Of a stretch of 64,000 bases of DNA, positions 47,834-56,306 are shown one piece after another (position 1 is the stretch's first letter; the number at the start of each line of letters is the position of its first letter). The stretch lies in contig JAGFJP010000003.1 in the NCBI GenBank assembly GCA_024102665.1, positions 1 to 64,000 on the forward strand. The letters are read 5' to 3'. The notes under the pieces are model-generated. The model saw only the letters and a list, made by a program, of their open reading frames with translations. It was not told where the DNA came from and did no database searches. Position numbers and translations under genes: made by a program. This stretch comes from Thiogranum sp. (GTDB lineage Bacteria > Pseudomonadota > Gammaproteobacteria > DSM-19610).

Positions 47834-48569
47834 CGCGCTGGCGCAGACGCCGGAAGAAAAAGGCCTTGAAATCGCCGTCGAGGCGGATCGCAGGGATACC
47901 GGCTTTCACGATTCGACGGCTTCCCTGAAAATGCTGCTGCGCAACAGGCAGGGCGACGAAAGCACGCGCTATATTCGCGTGCGGACGCTTGAGCAGCTCG
48001 ACGACGGCGACAAGAGTCTGACCGTTTTCGACGAGCCGGCCGATGTCCGGGGCACAGCGTTTCTCAGCTTCACCCACAAGACCGGTCCCGACGATCAGTG
48101 GCTGTATCTTCCTGCCCTGAAGCGCGTCAAACGCATTTCCTCGAATAACAAATCCGGACCCTTCATGGGCAGTGAGTTCGCCTATGAGGATCTGTCGTCC
48201 CAGGAAATCGAAAAATACACCTACAAATACCTGCGAGACGAAGCCTGCGCCGATGGCCTGGACTGTTTCGTGCTCGAGCGATATCCCGTGGACGAAAACT
48301 CCGGCTACACACGGCAGGTGGTATGGATCGACAAGCAGGAGTACCGACCGCAGCAAGTGGTGTTCTACGATCGCAAGGATGCGAAGCTCAAGACCCTGAC
48401 GTACAGCGATTACCGGCAGTATCTCGGCAAATACTGGCGCGCCGGCTCCATGCACATGGAGAATCACCAAACCGGCAAGAGTACGTTGTTGACCTGGAGT
48501 GACTACCGGTTTCAGACAGGCCTGAGCGACCGCGATTTCAATCGCAACACCCTGGATCGGGTCAGGTAG
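47790..48569 (+). CDS. Outer-membrane lipoprotein-sorting (LolA-like) periplasmic protein
   Basis: A 259-residue exported protein (signal about residues 1-19, SLSLSALAQ). It has the LolA-like fold pattern of MMPL partners: STRYIRVRTLEQLDDGDKSLTVFDEPADVRGTAFLSFTHK, DDQWLYLPALKRVKRISSNNKSGPFMGSEFAYEDLSSQEIEKYTYKYL, and WIDKQEYRPQQVVFYDRKDAKLKTLTYSDY. Such proteins are thought to receive lipophilic cargo from the transporter in the periplasm. It starts inside the end of the MMPL gene, so their synthesis is coupled. Confidence 0.9.
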   Translation: MKPAWLLILLSLSLSALAQTPEEKGLEIAVEADRRDTGFHDSTASLKMLLRNRQGDESTRYIRVRTLEQLDDGDKSLTVFDEPADVRGTAFLSFTHKTGPDDQWLYLPALKRVKRISSNNKSGPFMGSEFAYEDLSSQEIEKYTYKYLRDEACADGLDCFVLERYPVDENSGYTRQVVWIDKQEYRPQQVVFYDRKDAKLKTLTYSDYRQYLGKYWRAGSMHMENHQTGKSTLLTWSDYRFQTGLSDRDFNRNTLDRVR

Positions 48570-48687
48570 CCGCGCCGGGGGAATAAATCCTCAACCCGGG
48601 TCATCTATCCTGCAACAAAGGGAATTTGCGGCATCGAATGGTGCTGCGTCCGCTTCCGCACAATAAGCGTACCTGGGGGTCACCGCG

Positions 48688-49965
48688 ATGTCATTGTTCG
48701 CCTGCGCCGGTTCCGTGCCATACCGCGGTATCCTGCTCTCAATCATCCTTGCTCTGGCAAATGCCTCCGCGGCTGGCGATGAACTATGGACGCGATTATT
48801 CGAGGAAAATCTCGCGAAGGCGCAATCCGGCGACCCCGACGCGCAGTATGAAGTCGGCATCATGTTTCTCAAGGGTCAGGGAGTGGAAGCGGACCGGGCA
48901 CAGGCCGTCAAGTGGCTCACCTCGGCGTCGGCAGCCGGCAACGAAGCGGCGGCGGCCAAATTGCGCCGCATGGACGACCGCGAAGGAAAATTCCAGGAGT
49001 TGCTGAAAGCGGCGGAAAACGGGGATAGCGGCGCGCAATACGATATTGCCATGATGTACCTGAAGGGCCAGGGCATCGAGCAGGACAAGACGCAGGCGCG
49101 TCTCTGGTTGAACAGGGCGGCGAAGCAGGGCGACGCGAAAGCCATCACCCGCCTCGGCATCCTCAATTACAAGGGTGAACTGGGAAAGCGGGATTACAGC
49201 GAGGCGCAGCGCCTGTTCGAACAGGTGCAGGACGAGAGTGTGCTGGCCCAATATTATCTCGGCGAAATGTACGCCGCCGGGGAGGGCGTAGAGATGAACT
49301 ACGCCACGGCCATCGACTGGTACCGCAGGGCAGCGGATGGCGGCTTCAGGCGTGCGTCGGGAAAAATCATCAACCTGGAAGAAGAGCTGAAAATGCAGCA
49401 GCGACGCGATGCCAGACGCGAGGCGCCAGGTCCGGCAGCGTCAGCAGCGCCGCCCGCCGCGGCATCCGCCGAACCGGTGCCAGTGAGCCCGCCGCCGCAG
49501 CCGGAAAAACCGAAGCAGCCAGCAAAACCGGCTGAACGCGCCAAACCGCTATCGGCACTTCAAAAACTGGCCGGGAAACAGTGGATGAAAAAGGACGAAC
49601 CGATCGAGTTTCTGCCTTCCCGGGTATCGGATTGCGAGATGGAAGAGGATCAGCTGGTTTGTTTCAGCGAAATACTGCAGCGCACCAGCGGTGACAAGGT
49701 CGTCCAGTACCGCGTGAAATCCGTTATCCGTTCGCCGGACAACAAGTCATATGACATTGCGTACCGCAATCTTGTGCTCGACGTGACGGTGCAGGAGACA
49801 GAGGACGATGATCAGCCGCCGGGATACGATGCCGCTACCGACCAGGGTTTCCATATCCAGACCGGCTGGACGCGGGAACACAGTGTCGCTTGCGGAGTGT
49901 TGTCGGATCGCGGGCTGGAATGCATCAAGGACGGGGCGCATCAGATCAACCTTGTGGAAGGCTGA
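48688..49965 (+). CDS. Exported Sel1-repeat protein with C-terminal beta domain
   Basis: A 425-residue protein with a signal peptide (about residues 1-29). Roughly four Sel1/TPR-like repeats follow at residues 40-225 (for example DAQYEVGIMFLKGQGVEADRAQAVKWLTSASAAGN and AQYDIAMMYLKGQGIEQDKTQARLWLNRAAKQGD). A Pro/Ala/Glu-rich linker (about 238-285) leads to an unrecognised C-terminal domain with four Cys (DCEMEEDQLVCFSE, VACGVLSDRGLECIKDG) that could form disulfides. Sel1 proteins usually scaffold protein contacts. It stands alone between the LolA-like gene and the reversed rhodanese. Confidence 0.85.
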   Translation: MSLFACAGSVPYRGILLSIILALANASAAGDELWTRLFEENLAKAQSGDPDAQYEVGIMFLKGQGVEADRAQAVKWLTSASAAGNEAAAAKLRRMDDREGKFQELLKAAENGDSGAQYDIAMMYLKGQGIEQDKTQARLWLNRAAKQGDAKAITRLGILNYKGELGKRDYSEAQRLFEQVQDESVLAQYYLGEMYAAGEGVEMNYATAIDWYRRAADGGFRRASGKIINLEEELKMQQRRDARREAPGPAASAAPPAAASAEPVPVSPPPQPEKPKQPAKPAERAKPLSALQKLAGKQWMKKDEPIEFLPSRVSDCEMEEDQLVCFSEILQRTSGDKVVQYRVKSVIRSPDNKSYDIAYRNLVLDVTVQETEDDDQPPGYDAATDQGFHIQTGWTREHSVACGVLSDRGLECIKDGAHQINLVEG

Positions 49966-49998
49966 TCCGGAGAGGCGCCGACAGCTCAGCGCGGTCGC

Positions 49999-50025
49999 AA
50001 AAAAAGGGCGACCTGATGGTCGCCC
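49999..50025 (-). terminator. Terminator of the rhodanese transcript
   Basis: On the reverse strand the 8-bp stem GGGCGACC/GGTCGCCC (50025-50006) with a 4-base loop is followed by seven T residues (50005-49999). It lies 30 bases past the stop of the rhodanese gene. Confidence 0.85.
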
Positions 50026-50054
50026 CTTCCGGTTTCGTCAACTGAACGATACGC

Positions 50055-50699
50055 TTATTTGACGGTGCCCAGTCCGAGGATCTCCCAGTCCTGCATGCCG
50101 CCGCGATACCATTTGATCTTGTGCGCCGGATAGCCGATTTTCAACAACGACTTGATGTTGTTCGGCGACTGTCCGCACCACATGCCGTTGCAGAACAACA
50201 CCAGTGTTTTGGCATTGTTGAAGTCCCACAGACCTTCAAGCGGCTGGGCGCCGAACTTTTTCTCCAGCGTGTCGGCGATGGTGAAGGGATCGGACTCGGC
50301 GATGTTCAGCGTGGTCCAGGGAATGTTGATGGAGCCGGGAATGGTTCCGCGTTCCACCCAGTCAGGCGTTCTCGAATCGATGACCAGCACCGAGTCATCG
50401 CCTTCCGATACGCGCTTGAGGTAATCCAGCATTTCGAGTTCGGCGATGGTTTCGACGCCGGGCGCCAGTTCGGCGGGCTGAATGCAGAACGGCGGACAGG
50501 CACGAGAGGTCTTGGCGAACGCCGGATTTACGGTGTTGTCCTTGTTCTGGTTGCGCTGAATGGTAACCGGCTTGCCCTTGTGCTTGACAGTCACCGATGG
50601 CAGGTCGGGGGTTATCTTGACCTTTATATCCTCTGCGTTGGCAGCCGACACGGGCAATGCCAGCAGACAGGCCATCACAAAACCGGTCGATCTCTTCAT
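50055..50699 (-). CDS. Periplasmic rhodanese-domain protein
   Basis: A 214-residue protein with a cleavable signal peptide (about residues 1-22, ending SAANA) and one rhodanese domain (about residues 85-210). The domain shows VLVIDSRTPDWVERGTIPGSINIPW and the active loop LFCNGMWCGQSPNNIKSLL. The likely catalytic Cys is Cys170, and Cys175 lies in the same loop. A further CPPFC pair lies in the N-terminal extension (SRACPPFCIQPAEL). Rhodaneses move sulfane sulfur; the extra CxxxC motifs and periplasmic location suggest handling of sulfur or thiols outside the cytoplasm. A small exported protein gene lies just upstream. Confidence 0.88.
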   Translation of the reverse strand: MKRSTGFVMACLLALPVSAANAEDIKVKITPDLPSVTVKHKGKPVTIQRNQNKDNTVNPAFAKTSRACPPFCIQPAELAPGVETIAELEMLDYLKRVSEGDDSVLVIDSRTPDWVERGTIPGSINIPWTTLNIAESDPFTIADTLEKKFGAQPLEGLWDFNNAKTLVLFCNGMWCGQSPNNIKSLLKIGYPAHKIKWYRGGMQDWEILGLGTVK

Positions 50700-50763
50700 C
50701 GTCTTGCTCTCCTCTTTGACTCGCGGGGGGTGGTACAGGAAACTTGCTGGTTATTGCGTGTTC

Positions 50764-50964
50764 TTATTCGCAGTCGGGCTCGGGTTCCGGTGCCGGCGTT
50801 TCACCGCCGCCTTTACCGTCATCGCTTTCTCCGCTGGACGTTATGTCGTAAATCGTGGTTTCGATCGCTGGATCGAAACCGGGAGTACAGTGTGTAGCCG
50901 CCTGGACCGCTGCAACATGGGCCCAGAGCAGGCAAAGGGAAAGGAATACCGCGGACCTGCACAT
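50764..50964 (-). CDS. Small exported protein, unknown
   Basis: A 66-residue product from the ATG at 50964, with GGAG six bases upstream. An earlier in-frame ATG would sit directly on that GGAG. The signal peptide covers about residues 1-22 (FLSLCLLWAHVAAVQA). The mature peptide of about 44 residues has a single Cys near each end (THCTPGF and PDCE) and an acidic, Pro-rich tail. No family is recognised. It is 65 bases upstream of the rhodanese gene on the same strand and probably shares its transcript. Confidence 0.62.
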   Translation of the reverse strand: MCRSAVFLSLCLLWAHVAAVQAATHCTPGFDPAIETTIYDITSSGESDDGKGGGETPAPEPEPDCE

Positions 50965-51091
50965 ACACATCTCCGTTACTTTGTCACCGGCGCATGCCTG
51001 GTGGATGAGAGCCATCCCCCGTGCATCGCACCGCTACCTTAACGGAATAGCCCTGCGAAAACAATGGTAATGACTGCGACAGATCGCCGCA

Positions 51092-52204
51092 TCAGCTGAA
51101 CTTTCTGGCGAGGTCTCTGCGCTTTTCGTAGGCTTCGCGCGCGATACGTACATCTTCGAGAAAAAACGGCAGCTCTTCGAGGGTCAGCGCCTGCGGCCCG
51201 TCGACCAGCGCTTTAGCGGGTTCGGGATGGAAATCAACCAGCACCATGTTGGCGCCGGCAATAACGCCCTGGGCGGTGACGTGCATCACATCGAGCAGTC
51301 CGTCCGGCGCCATGTCGCGGCTGCCGACGGAATGCGACGGATCGATGCACACCGGCATGCGCGTCAGGCGCTTCACCACGGGCACGTGGGCGAAATCGAC
51401 GAAATTGCGGTGCGGATCGCCCATATTGGTTTTCATGCCGCGCAGGCCGAAGACCACATTGCGATTGCCTTCACTGGCCAGGTATTCCGCCGCGTTCAGC
51501 GACTCCTCGAGCGTGATGCCGAAGCCCCGTTTCAGCAGCACCGGAAACTCTCTCTGGCGTCCGACGAATTTGAGCAGTTCGAAATTCTGGGTGTTGCGCG
51601 TGCCGATCTGCAGCATGACGCCGGTAGGTTGTCCGGTATCCGCCAGCGCCTGACGGATTTCCCCGACATGCGCTTCGTGGGTAATTTCCATGGCAATGAC
51701 CTTGATGCCGTACTTGCCGGCCAGTTCGAACACATAGGGAAGACATTCCTTGCCGTAACCCTGGAACGAATACGGGCTGGTCCGGGGCTTGTAGGCGCCC
51801 ATGCGCGTGCAGACCTGGCCATGCGCCTGCAGCGCCTTCATCATCGCCTCGACGTGCTGGCGGCTGTTCACGGCGCACAGGCCGGCGAAAATGTTCAGGT
51901 TGTCCTGCCCGAATCGCACGCCGTTGTATTCGAACCACGTGGCGCGGTTCTCGTCCCGGTGGCGGCCGAGCACGCGGTATTCTTCGGAAATCCTCACCAC
52001 CCGTTCGACCGCCGGAAGATTCGACATCTCGTCGATCGAAAGCGAAGCGGTGTCCCCGATCAGGTATACCTCGGTCAGCAGCTGCTGGGCGCCGACTTCC
52101 TGGTGAACGCGGTGACGTATGTTCGGAATTCTCGCCAGAAAGGCTTCCAGTTGCTTGAACTCGGCGCTGTCGGTCTGCGTATCGGGGGCGAGAATCAGAA
52201 TCAT
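51092..52204 (-). CDS. DAHP-synthase-like protein (type I-beta), divergent
   Basis: A 370-residue protein with the architecture of Thermotoga/Bacillus-type 3-deoxy-7-phosphoheptulonate synthase: a ferredoxin-like N-terminal domain (about residues 1-85) before the TIM barrel. KPRTSPYSFQGYG, LLKRGFGITLEESLNAAEYLASEGN and CIDPSHSVGSRD identify the family. Several active-site signatures differ: AGLC replaces AGPC (Cys110 kept, Pro lost, and the following Glu is Asn), and VDFHPEP replaces the VEVHPEP metal-ligand Glu with Asp324. His291 and Asp335 are kept. It may be a working DAHP synthase or a paralog with altered substrate. Six bases separate it from the agmatine deiminase gene. Confidence 0.84.
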   Translation of the reverse strand: MILILAPDTQTDSAEFKQLEAFLARIPNIRHRVHQEVGAQQLLTEVYLIGDTASLSIDEMSNLPAVERVVRISEEYRVLGRHRDENRATWFEYNGVRFGQDNLNIFAGLCAVNSRQHVEAMMKALQAHGQVCTRMGAYKPRTSPYSFQGYGKECLPYVFELAGKYGIKVIAMEITHEAHVGEIRQALADTGQPTGVMLQIGTRNTQNFELLKFVGRQREFPVLLKRGFGITLEESLNAAEYLASEGNRNVVFGLRGMKTNMGDPHRNFVDFAHVPVVKRLTRMPVCIDPSHSVGSRDMAPDGLLDVMHVTAQGVIAGANMVLVDFHPEPAKALVDGPQALTLEELPFFLEDVRIAREAYEKRRDLARKFS

Positions 52205-52209
52205 CGAGG

Positions 52210-53298
52210 TTACCTGTCGTGCTGTTGTGTCCGGGGATCGACGGGTGCGCGCAGCTGCACGGCGGCGGGCAGCTGCATGGTCAGGCAGTGCAGGCTGCCG
52301 TGTTGCCGGATCAACGGCAGGCAATTGATCTGCACCACGTCGTGGTGCGGAAAACACTGCCGGATCAGCTGTGCGGCCGGGTCATCCGCGCGATCATTAT
52401 AGGCTGGCACCAGCACCGCGCCATTGATCACCAGGAAATTGGCGTAACTGGCCGGCATGCGCGCGCCGTCGGGGGCATGTTTGGAGCCGGGCCAGGGCAG
52501 ACGCGCCAGTCGGTAAGGCTGCCCGCTGGCTGTGACGAAATTTTCCAGTTCGGCCTGCATCGCCTGGAGTTCAGTGTAGGCGGAATAGCCGGTTTCATCG
52601 CACCCCTGGTAGATTATGGTGTCCGGATCGGCGAAGCGCGCCAGCATATCGATATGGCCATCGGTATCGTCACCCTCGATGGCGCCGTGCTCGAGCCATA
52701 ACAGGCGTTGCGCGCCAAGCAGGGCGAGCAGCCGGTTTTCCAGTTGATCACGCGACAGTTCGGGATTGCGCTGCGGGTTGAGCAGGCAGGAACTGGTGGT
52801 GAGCACTGTGCCGGCGCCGTCGCTGTCGATACTGCCGCCTTCCAGAACCAGGTCGACCGCCTCGACGCCGCAGGCGTCGAACACACCCAGAGCGGCGAGT
52901 CGCCCGGTAAGGGCGTCGTCGGCCTGCGAGGGATATTTGTTGCCCCAGCCGTTGAAGCGGAAATCCAGCAGCCGGGGTCTGTCACCATCGAGCACGGTGA
53001 TCGGACCGTGATCTCGCGCCCAGGTATCGTTGGAGTCCAGCACCGTGGCGAACAGGCGGGTTTCGGTAACGCCGTTAGCCAGAAGTGCGTTTGTCGCGCG
53101 TTCCGCGGTTAGCGCATCGGGGAAGTTGATGAGCAGGTTCTCGCGCTGCGCGATCTCCCGGGCGATAGCGATAAATACCGGTTCGACTTCCCCGAGAAAA
53201 CCGGCCCAGCCGCCATTGCCGTGCGGCCAGGTGAGCATGACGCCGCTCTGGGATTCCCATTCGGCGGGTAAACGTCTTGAAGCTGGATGATCGGTCAC
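52210..53298 (-). CDS. aguA: Agmatine deiminase family protein
   Basis: Guanidino-group hydrolase converting agmatine to N-carbamoylputrescine, or a close relative in the peptidyl-arginine deiminase family. The product is 362 residues from a GTG start. Catalytic elements are NDTWARDHGPITVL, LEGGSIDSDGAGTVLTT, WLEHGAIEGDDTDGHIDMLARF and the nucleophile Cys337 in HGSLHCLTMQLPA. The partner amidohydrolase aguB is not in the window. The gene overlaps no neighbour but is close to the DAHP-synthase-like gene downstream and the small BamE-like gene upstream. Confidence 0.9.
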   Translation of the reverse strand: MTDHPASRRLPAEWESQSGVMLTWPHGNGGWAGFLGEVEPVFIAIAREIAQRENLLINFPDALTAERATNALLANGVTETRLFATVLDSNDTWARDHGPITVLDGDRPRLLDFRFNGWGNKYPSQADDALTGRLAALGVFDACGVEAVDLVLEGGSIDSDGAGTVLTTSSCLLNPQRNPELSRDQLENRLLALLGAQRLLWLEHGAIEGDDTDGHIDMLARFADPDTIIYQGCDETGYSAYTELQAMQAELENFVTASGQPYRLARLPWPGSKHAPDGARMPASYANFLVINGAVLVPAYNDRADDPAAQLIRQCFPHHDVVQINCLPLIRQHGSLHCLTMQLPAAVQLRAPVDPRTQQHDR

Positions 53299-53327
53299 AA
53301 GGCGGATTGTACCGGCGCCCGCCTTGC

Positions 53328-53351
53328 GGGGACAGATGGGCATCTGTCCCC
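53328..53351. repeat. Perfect 11-bp inverted repeat
   Basis: GGGGACAGATG (53328-53338) and CATCTGTCCCC (53341-53351) are perfect complements two bases apart, between the BamE-like gene and the agmatine deiminase gene. No U-tract is present on either side. The GGGGACAGAT/ATCTGTCCCC pattern resembles REP-type elements linked to RAYT transposases in gammaproteobacteria. Confidence 0.55.
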
Positions 53352-53358
53352 GTTCAAC

Positions 53359-53640
53359 CTATTTGCGGTGGGGCACGACCGAATGGATTACGTGGCGGTT
53401 TTCGAAGTAGACGACGAAATCGTCATACACCCAGTGGCTGATGGGCGGCTCGCCCACCGGTCCAAGGCGTTCGCTGGGTGCGCCGAAGCGCTGTTCGACC
53501 TGGTCCATGGTCATGCCATGCGCGGGACGGGCGATGGAAGGGGCGGATTGCACGGATTCGACCACCAGAGTATCGGCAAACGCCGCGCCCGGGAGGCCCA
53601 GTCCCAGCGAAAGCACAAGGGTAAAGCTGATGCGCCGCAT
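53359..53640 (-). CDS. Small periplasmic protein, BamE/SmpA-like core
   Basis: A 93-residue exported protein (signal about residues 1-22, ending GAAFA). The core GMTMDQVEQRFGAPSERLGPVGEPPISHWVYDDFVVYFENRHVIHSVV has the shape of the BamE/SmpA fold (a helix with Gly-x-Pro, then strands ending in YF and V). There is no lipobox Cys. It could assist envelope assembly. The fold is suggested only by this pattern; no precise function can be given. Confidence 0.72.
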   Translation of the reverse strand: MRRISFTLVLSLGLGLPGAAFADTLVVESVQSAPSIARPAHGMTMDQVEQRFGAPSERLGPVGEPPISHWVYDDFVVYFENRHVIHSVVPHRK

Positions 53641-53720
53641 GATATCTATCCTTCTGGGTTGGTTTCTAAAGAGACATTGCCTGTTTTCGGCCGGCCGTGC
53701 ATGTGATTTAATGCGCCGCT

Positions 53721-54968
53721 ATGTTTCGTCCCCTGGAATTATATATCGGCTTGCGCTACACCGGCGCGAAACGCCGTAACCATTTCATTTCCTTCATATC
53801 GCTGACATCGATATTGGGCATAGGCCTGGGTGTTGCGGCACTCATCACAGTTTTGTCGGTGATGAACGGTTTCGAGCAGGAATTGCGCGTGCGCATTCTG
53901 GGCATGGCATCACATGCAAGTATCAGCGGTTATCAGCGACCGCTGTCCGACTGGCGACAGGCCGCCGACTTCGCGCAGGACAATCCGCAGGTGACCGGTG
54001 TGGCGCCTTACGTCGAAGGCGAAGTGATGCTGACCAACGGCAAGAACGTCAGCGGTGCGCTGGTGCGCGGCGTGCTGCCCGACGAGGAGCCCCGGGTATC
54101 CACGGTCGGAGAACACATGCGCGCCGGTAATCTCGAGGACCTGAGGGCCGGTGAATTCCGCATCATTCTGGGCAGCGAGCTGGCCTATAACATAGGTGCC
54201 CGCGTCGGCGACGACATCACCGTGGTGACGCCGCAGGCGAATTTCAGCCCCGCCGGTGTGTTGCCGCGACTGCGGCGTTTTCATGTCATCGGCATTTTCG
54301 AAGTCGGCATGTTTGAATATGACCGCGGAATCGCATTGATGCACATGGAAGACGCGGCACGCCTGTTCAAGCTGGGTGACGCCGTGAGCGGCGTACGTCT
54401 CAAGCTCGAAGACCTGTTTCAGGCGCCGCAGGTATCCCGCGAGCTGGCGCAGCGGCTTGGCGCCGGTTTGCAGGTCCAGGACTGGACACGACAGCATGCC
54501 AATTTCTTCCGCGCGGTGCAGACGGAAAAGCGCGTCATGTTCGTGATTCTCACGCTGATCGTCGCGGTCGCCGCATTCAATATCGTCTCCACGCTGGTCA
54601 TGGTGGTCACCGACAAGCAATCAGACATCGCCATACTCCGGACGCTGGGTGCCACGCCCGGCGCGATTTTGCGCGTGTTCATGATACAGGGCGCGATGAT
54701 CGGTCTGCTCGGCATGGCGATCGGTGTCGCCGGCGGCATCGCGCTCGCGCTCAATGTGGAGACCATCGTGCCGGCGATCGAAAGCGCTTTCGGCGTTCAG
54801 TTCATGCCCGCGGATGTGTATTACATCAGCGATCTGCCGTCGAAACTCAACTGGCCGGATGTCTGGCACATCGGACTGGTAGCCTTTGTGCTGAGTTTCA
54901 TGGCAACCCTGTATCCGGCCTGGCGCGCGTCGCGGACCCAGCCGGCCGAGGCCTTGCGCTATGAATGA
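53721..54968 (+). CDS. Lipoprotein-releasing ABC transporter permease, LolC/LolF type
   Basis: Inner-membrane subunit of the complex that passes outer-membrane lipoproteins to LolA. The product is 415 residues with four transmembrane helices: one near residues 22-45 and three near 270-405. It begins [50 protein letters not shown], with a large periplasmic domain between. The C-terminal [27 protein letters not shown] is family-typical. Only one permease gene accompanies lolD, so this is probably a LolF-like single permease working as a homodimer; a second copy elsewhere cannot be excluded. It overlaps lolD by eight bases. Confidence 0.9.
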   Translation: MFRPLELYIGLRYTGAKRRNHFISFISLTSILGIGLGVAALITVLSVMNGFEQELRVRILGMASHASISGYQRPLSDWRQAADFAQDNPQVTGVAPYVEGEVMLTNGKNVSGALVRGVLPDEEPRVSTVGEHMRAGNLEDLRAGEFRIILGSELAYNIGARVGDDITVVTPQANFSPAGVLPRLRRFHVIGIFEVGMFEYDRGIALMHMEDAARLFKLGDAVSGVRLKLEDLFQAPQVSRELAQRLGAGLQVQDWTRQHANFFRAVQTEKRVMFVILTLIVAVAAFNIVSTLVMVVTDKQSDIAILRTLGATPGAILRVFMIQGAMIGLLGMAIGVAGGIALALNVETIVPAIESAFGVQFMPADVYYISDLPSKLNWPDVWHIGLVAFVLSFMATLYPAWRASRTQPAEALRYE

Positions 54969-55656
54969 GCCGCGCAACAACGCACCGGTGCTGGCGTGCT
55001 CGCAGCTGGGGAGAACTTTCAGGGAGGGCGGACTGAACGTCACCGTGCTCCAGTCCGTCGAACTCAGTGTTGCTCCGGGGCAGCAGCTCGCTATCGTCGG
55101 CAGTTCGGGCAGTGGCAAGAGCACACTGCTGCATCTGCTGGGCGGCCTCGACAAGCCCAGCGCCGGGCAGGTGGAGCTGATGGGTGTCGATTTCAGCAGC
55201 ATGGGCGAAGCCCGTCGCAGCCGCTTGCGCAACCGGCATCTGGGTTTCGTTTACCAGTTCCATCACCTGTTGCCGGAATTCACAGCTCTGGAGAATGTCG
55301 CCATGCCTTTGCTTATCCGTGGCGTGGCGATTCCCGAGGCACGCAGTCAGGCCATGGAAATGTTGCAGAAAGTCGGGCTCGAAGCCCGCGCAGCGCACAA
55401 ACCCGGAGAACTGTCAGGCGGCGAACGCCAGCGCGCCGCGGTGGCGCGGGCCCTGGTTACACGACCCGCGTGCGTGCTCGCCGACGAACCCACCGGCAAT
55501 CTTGATCGCAAAAACGCGGAACATGTCTATGAGCTGATGCTGGAACTCAACCGTGAGCTCAACACCAGCTTTGTCATCGTCACCCACGACCCCGGTATCG
55601 CCGAACGTGTCGACCGGGTGCTGCAGCTGCAGGACGGTGTTCTGGAACCAGTCTGA
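54961..55656 (+). CDS. lolD: Lipoprotein-releasing ABC transporter ATPase
   Basis: ATPase of the Lol release complex, 231 residues. Walker A is [20 protein letters not shown], the signature is [15 protein letters not shown], and Walker B is [11 protein letters not shown]. The Lol-type segment [32 protein letters not shown] is intact. It starts inside the permease gene end and stops 16 bases from the convergent transglycosylase-like gene. Confidence 0.95.
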   Translation: MNEPRNNAPVLACSQLGRTFREGGLNVTVLQSVELSVAPGQQLAIVGSSGSGKSTLLHLLGGLDKPSAGQVELMGVDFSSMGEARRSRLRNRHLGFVYQFHHLLPEFTALENVAMPLLIRGVAIPEARSQAMEMLQKVGLEARAAHKPGELSGGERQRAAVARALVTRPACVLADEPTGNLDRKNAEHVYELMLELNRELNTSFVIVTHDPGIAERVDRVLQLQDGVLEPV

Positions 55657-55672
55657 CAGATGACCTCCATTT

Positions 55673-56293
55673 TCAAAAAGGCCACAGCGACCATCCCTTG
55701 TCCAGTGAAGCCTGGCAGCTATTGAGCTGTGTCTCATAGCGTTTCGACCGAGCCTCGACCTTGCGGGCCACTTTGACCAGCCAGTCCTTTTTCCGGTAGC
55801 TCTTGCGTTTGAACCCGCCGTGTCCCTCGTGATAGGCCAGATACTGACTGTAGGCGTCGGACCTGGATATCCCCAGCATGCGGTGCGACATGTTGCCGTA
55901 CCAGCCGATGAAATCGACCACGTCATCGAAATCGTCGCGGTCCGCCCAGCGGTTGCCGGTGGACTTGCGATACCAGTCCCAGGTGGAATCCTTGATTTGC
56001 CCGTAGCCATAGGCCGATGAAGGCCGTGTCCAGGGAATCACCCAGAGCAGCCGTTGCCGCGGGGGCCTGGCGTCGTGCACGAAGCGGGATTCCTGGTGGA
56101 TGATGGCGAGCTGGACATGCACGGGCACACCCCACTTCTCGTAGCTGTCACGGGCGTGGGAATACCACCCGTTTTTCTCGCTGAAAATGTCGCAACTGTT
56201 GGCAAGGTTCTGAGGCGGGGCGGTCGAGCAGGCTGCGCACAGCCCGCTCGACAACAGTAACAACACCCGATGGAGAAGGCACGACGTCGTCAT
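55673..56293 (-). CDS. Transglycosylase (SLT)-like lipoprotein
   Basis: A 206-residue exported protein; the signal ends near Cys22 in a lipobox-like CAAC. The lysozyme-like SLT domain has IIHQESRF with catalytic Glu68, AYGYGQIKDSTWDWY and AYHEGHGG, which match lytic transglycosylases that cleave glycan strands of peptidoglycan. The lipobox has an unusual Cys at -3, so anchoring is uncertain. It converges on lolD and lies 14 bases upstream of the outer-membrane barrel gene start on the same strand. Confidence 0.85.
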   Translation of the reverse strand: MTTSCLLHRVLLLLSSGLCAACSTAPPQNLANSCDIFSEKNGWYSHARDSYEKWGVPVHVQLAIIHQESRFVHDARPPRQRLLWVIPWTRPSSAYGYGQIKDSTWDWYRKSTGNRWADRDDFDDVVDFIGWYGNMSHRMLGISRSDAYSQYLAYHEGHGGFKRKSYRKKDWLVKVARKVEARSKRYETQLNSCQASLDKGWSLWPF

Positions 56294-56306
56294 GCCCCGA
56301 GTTTAA

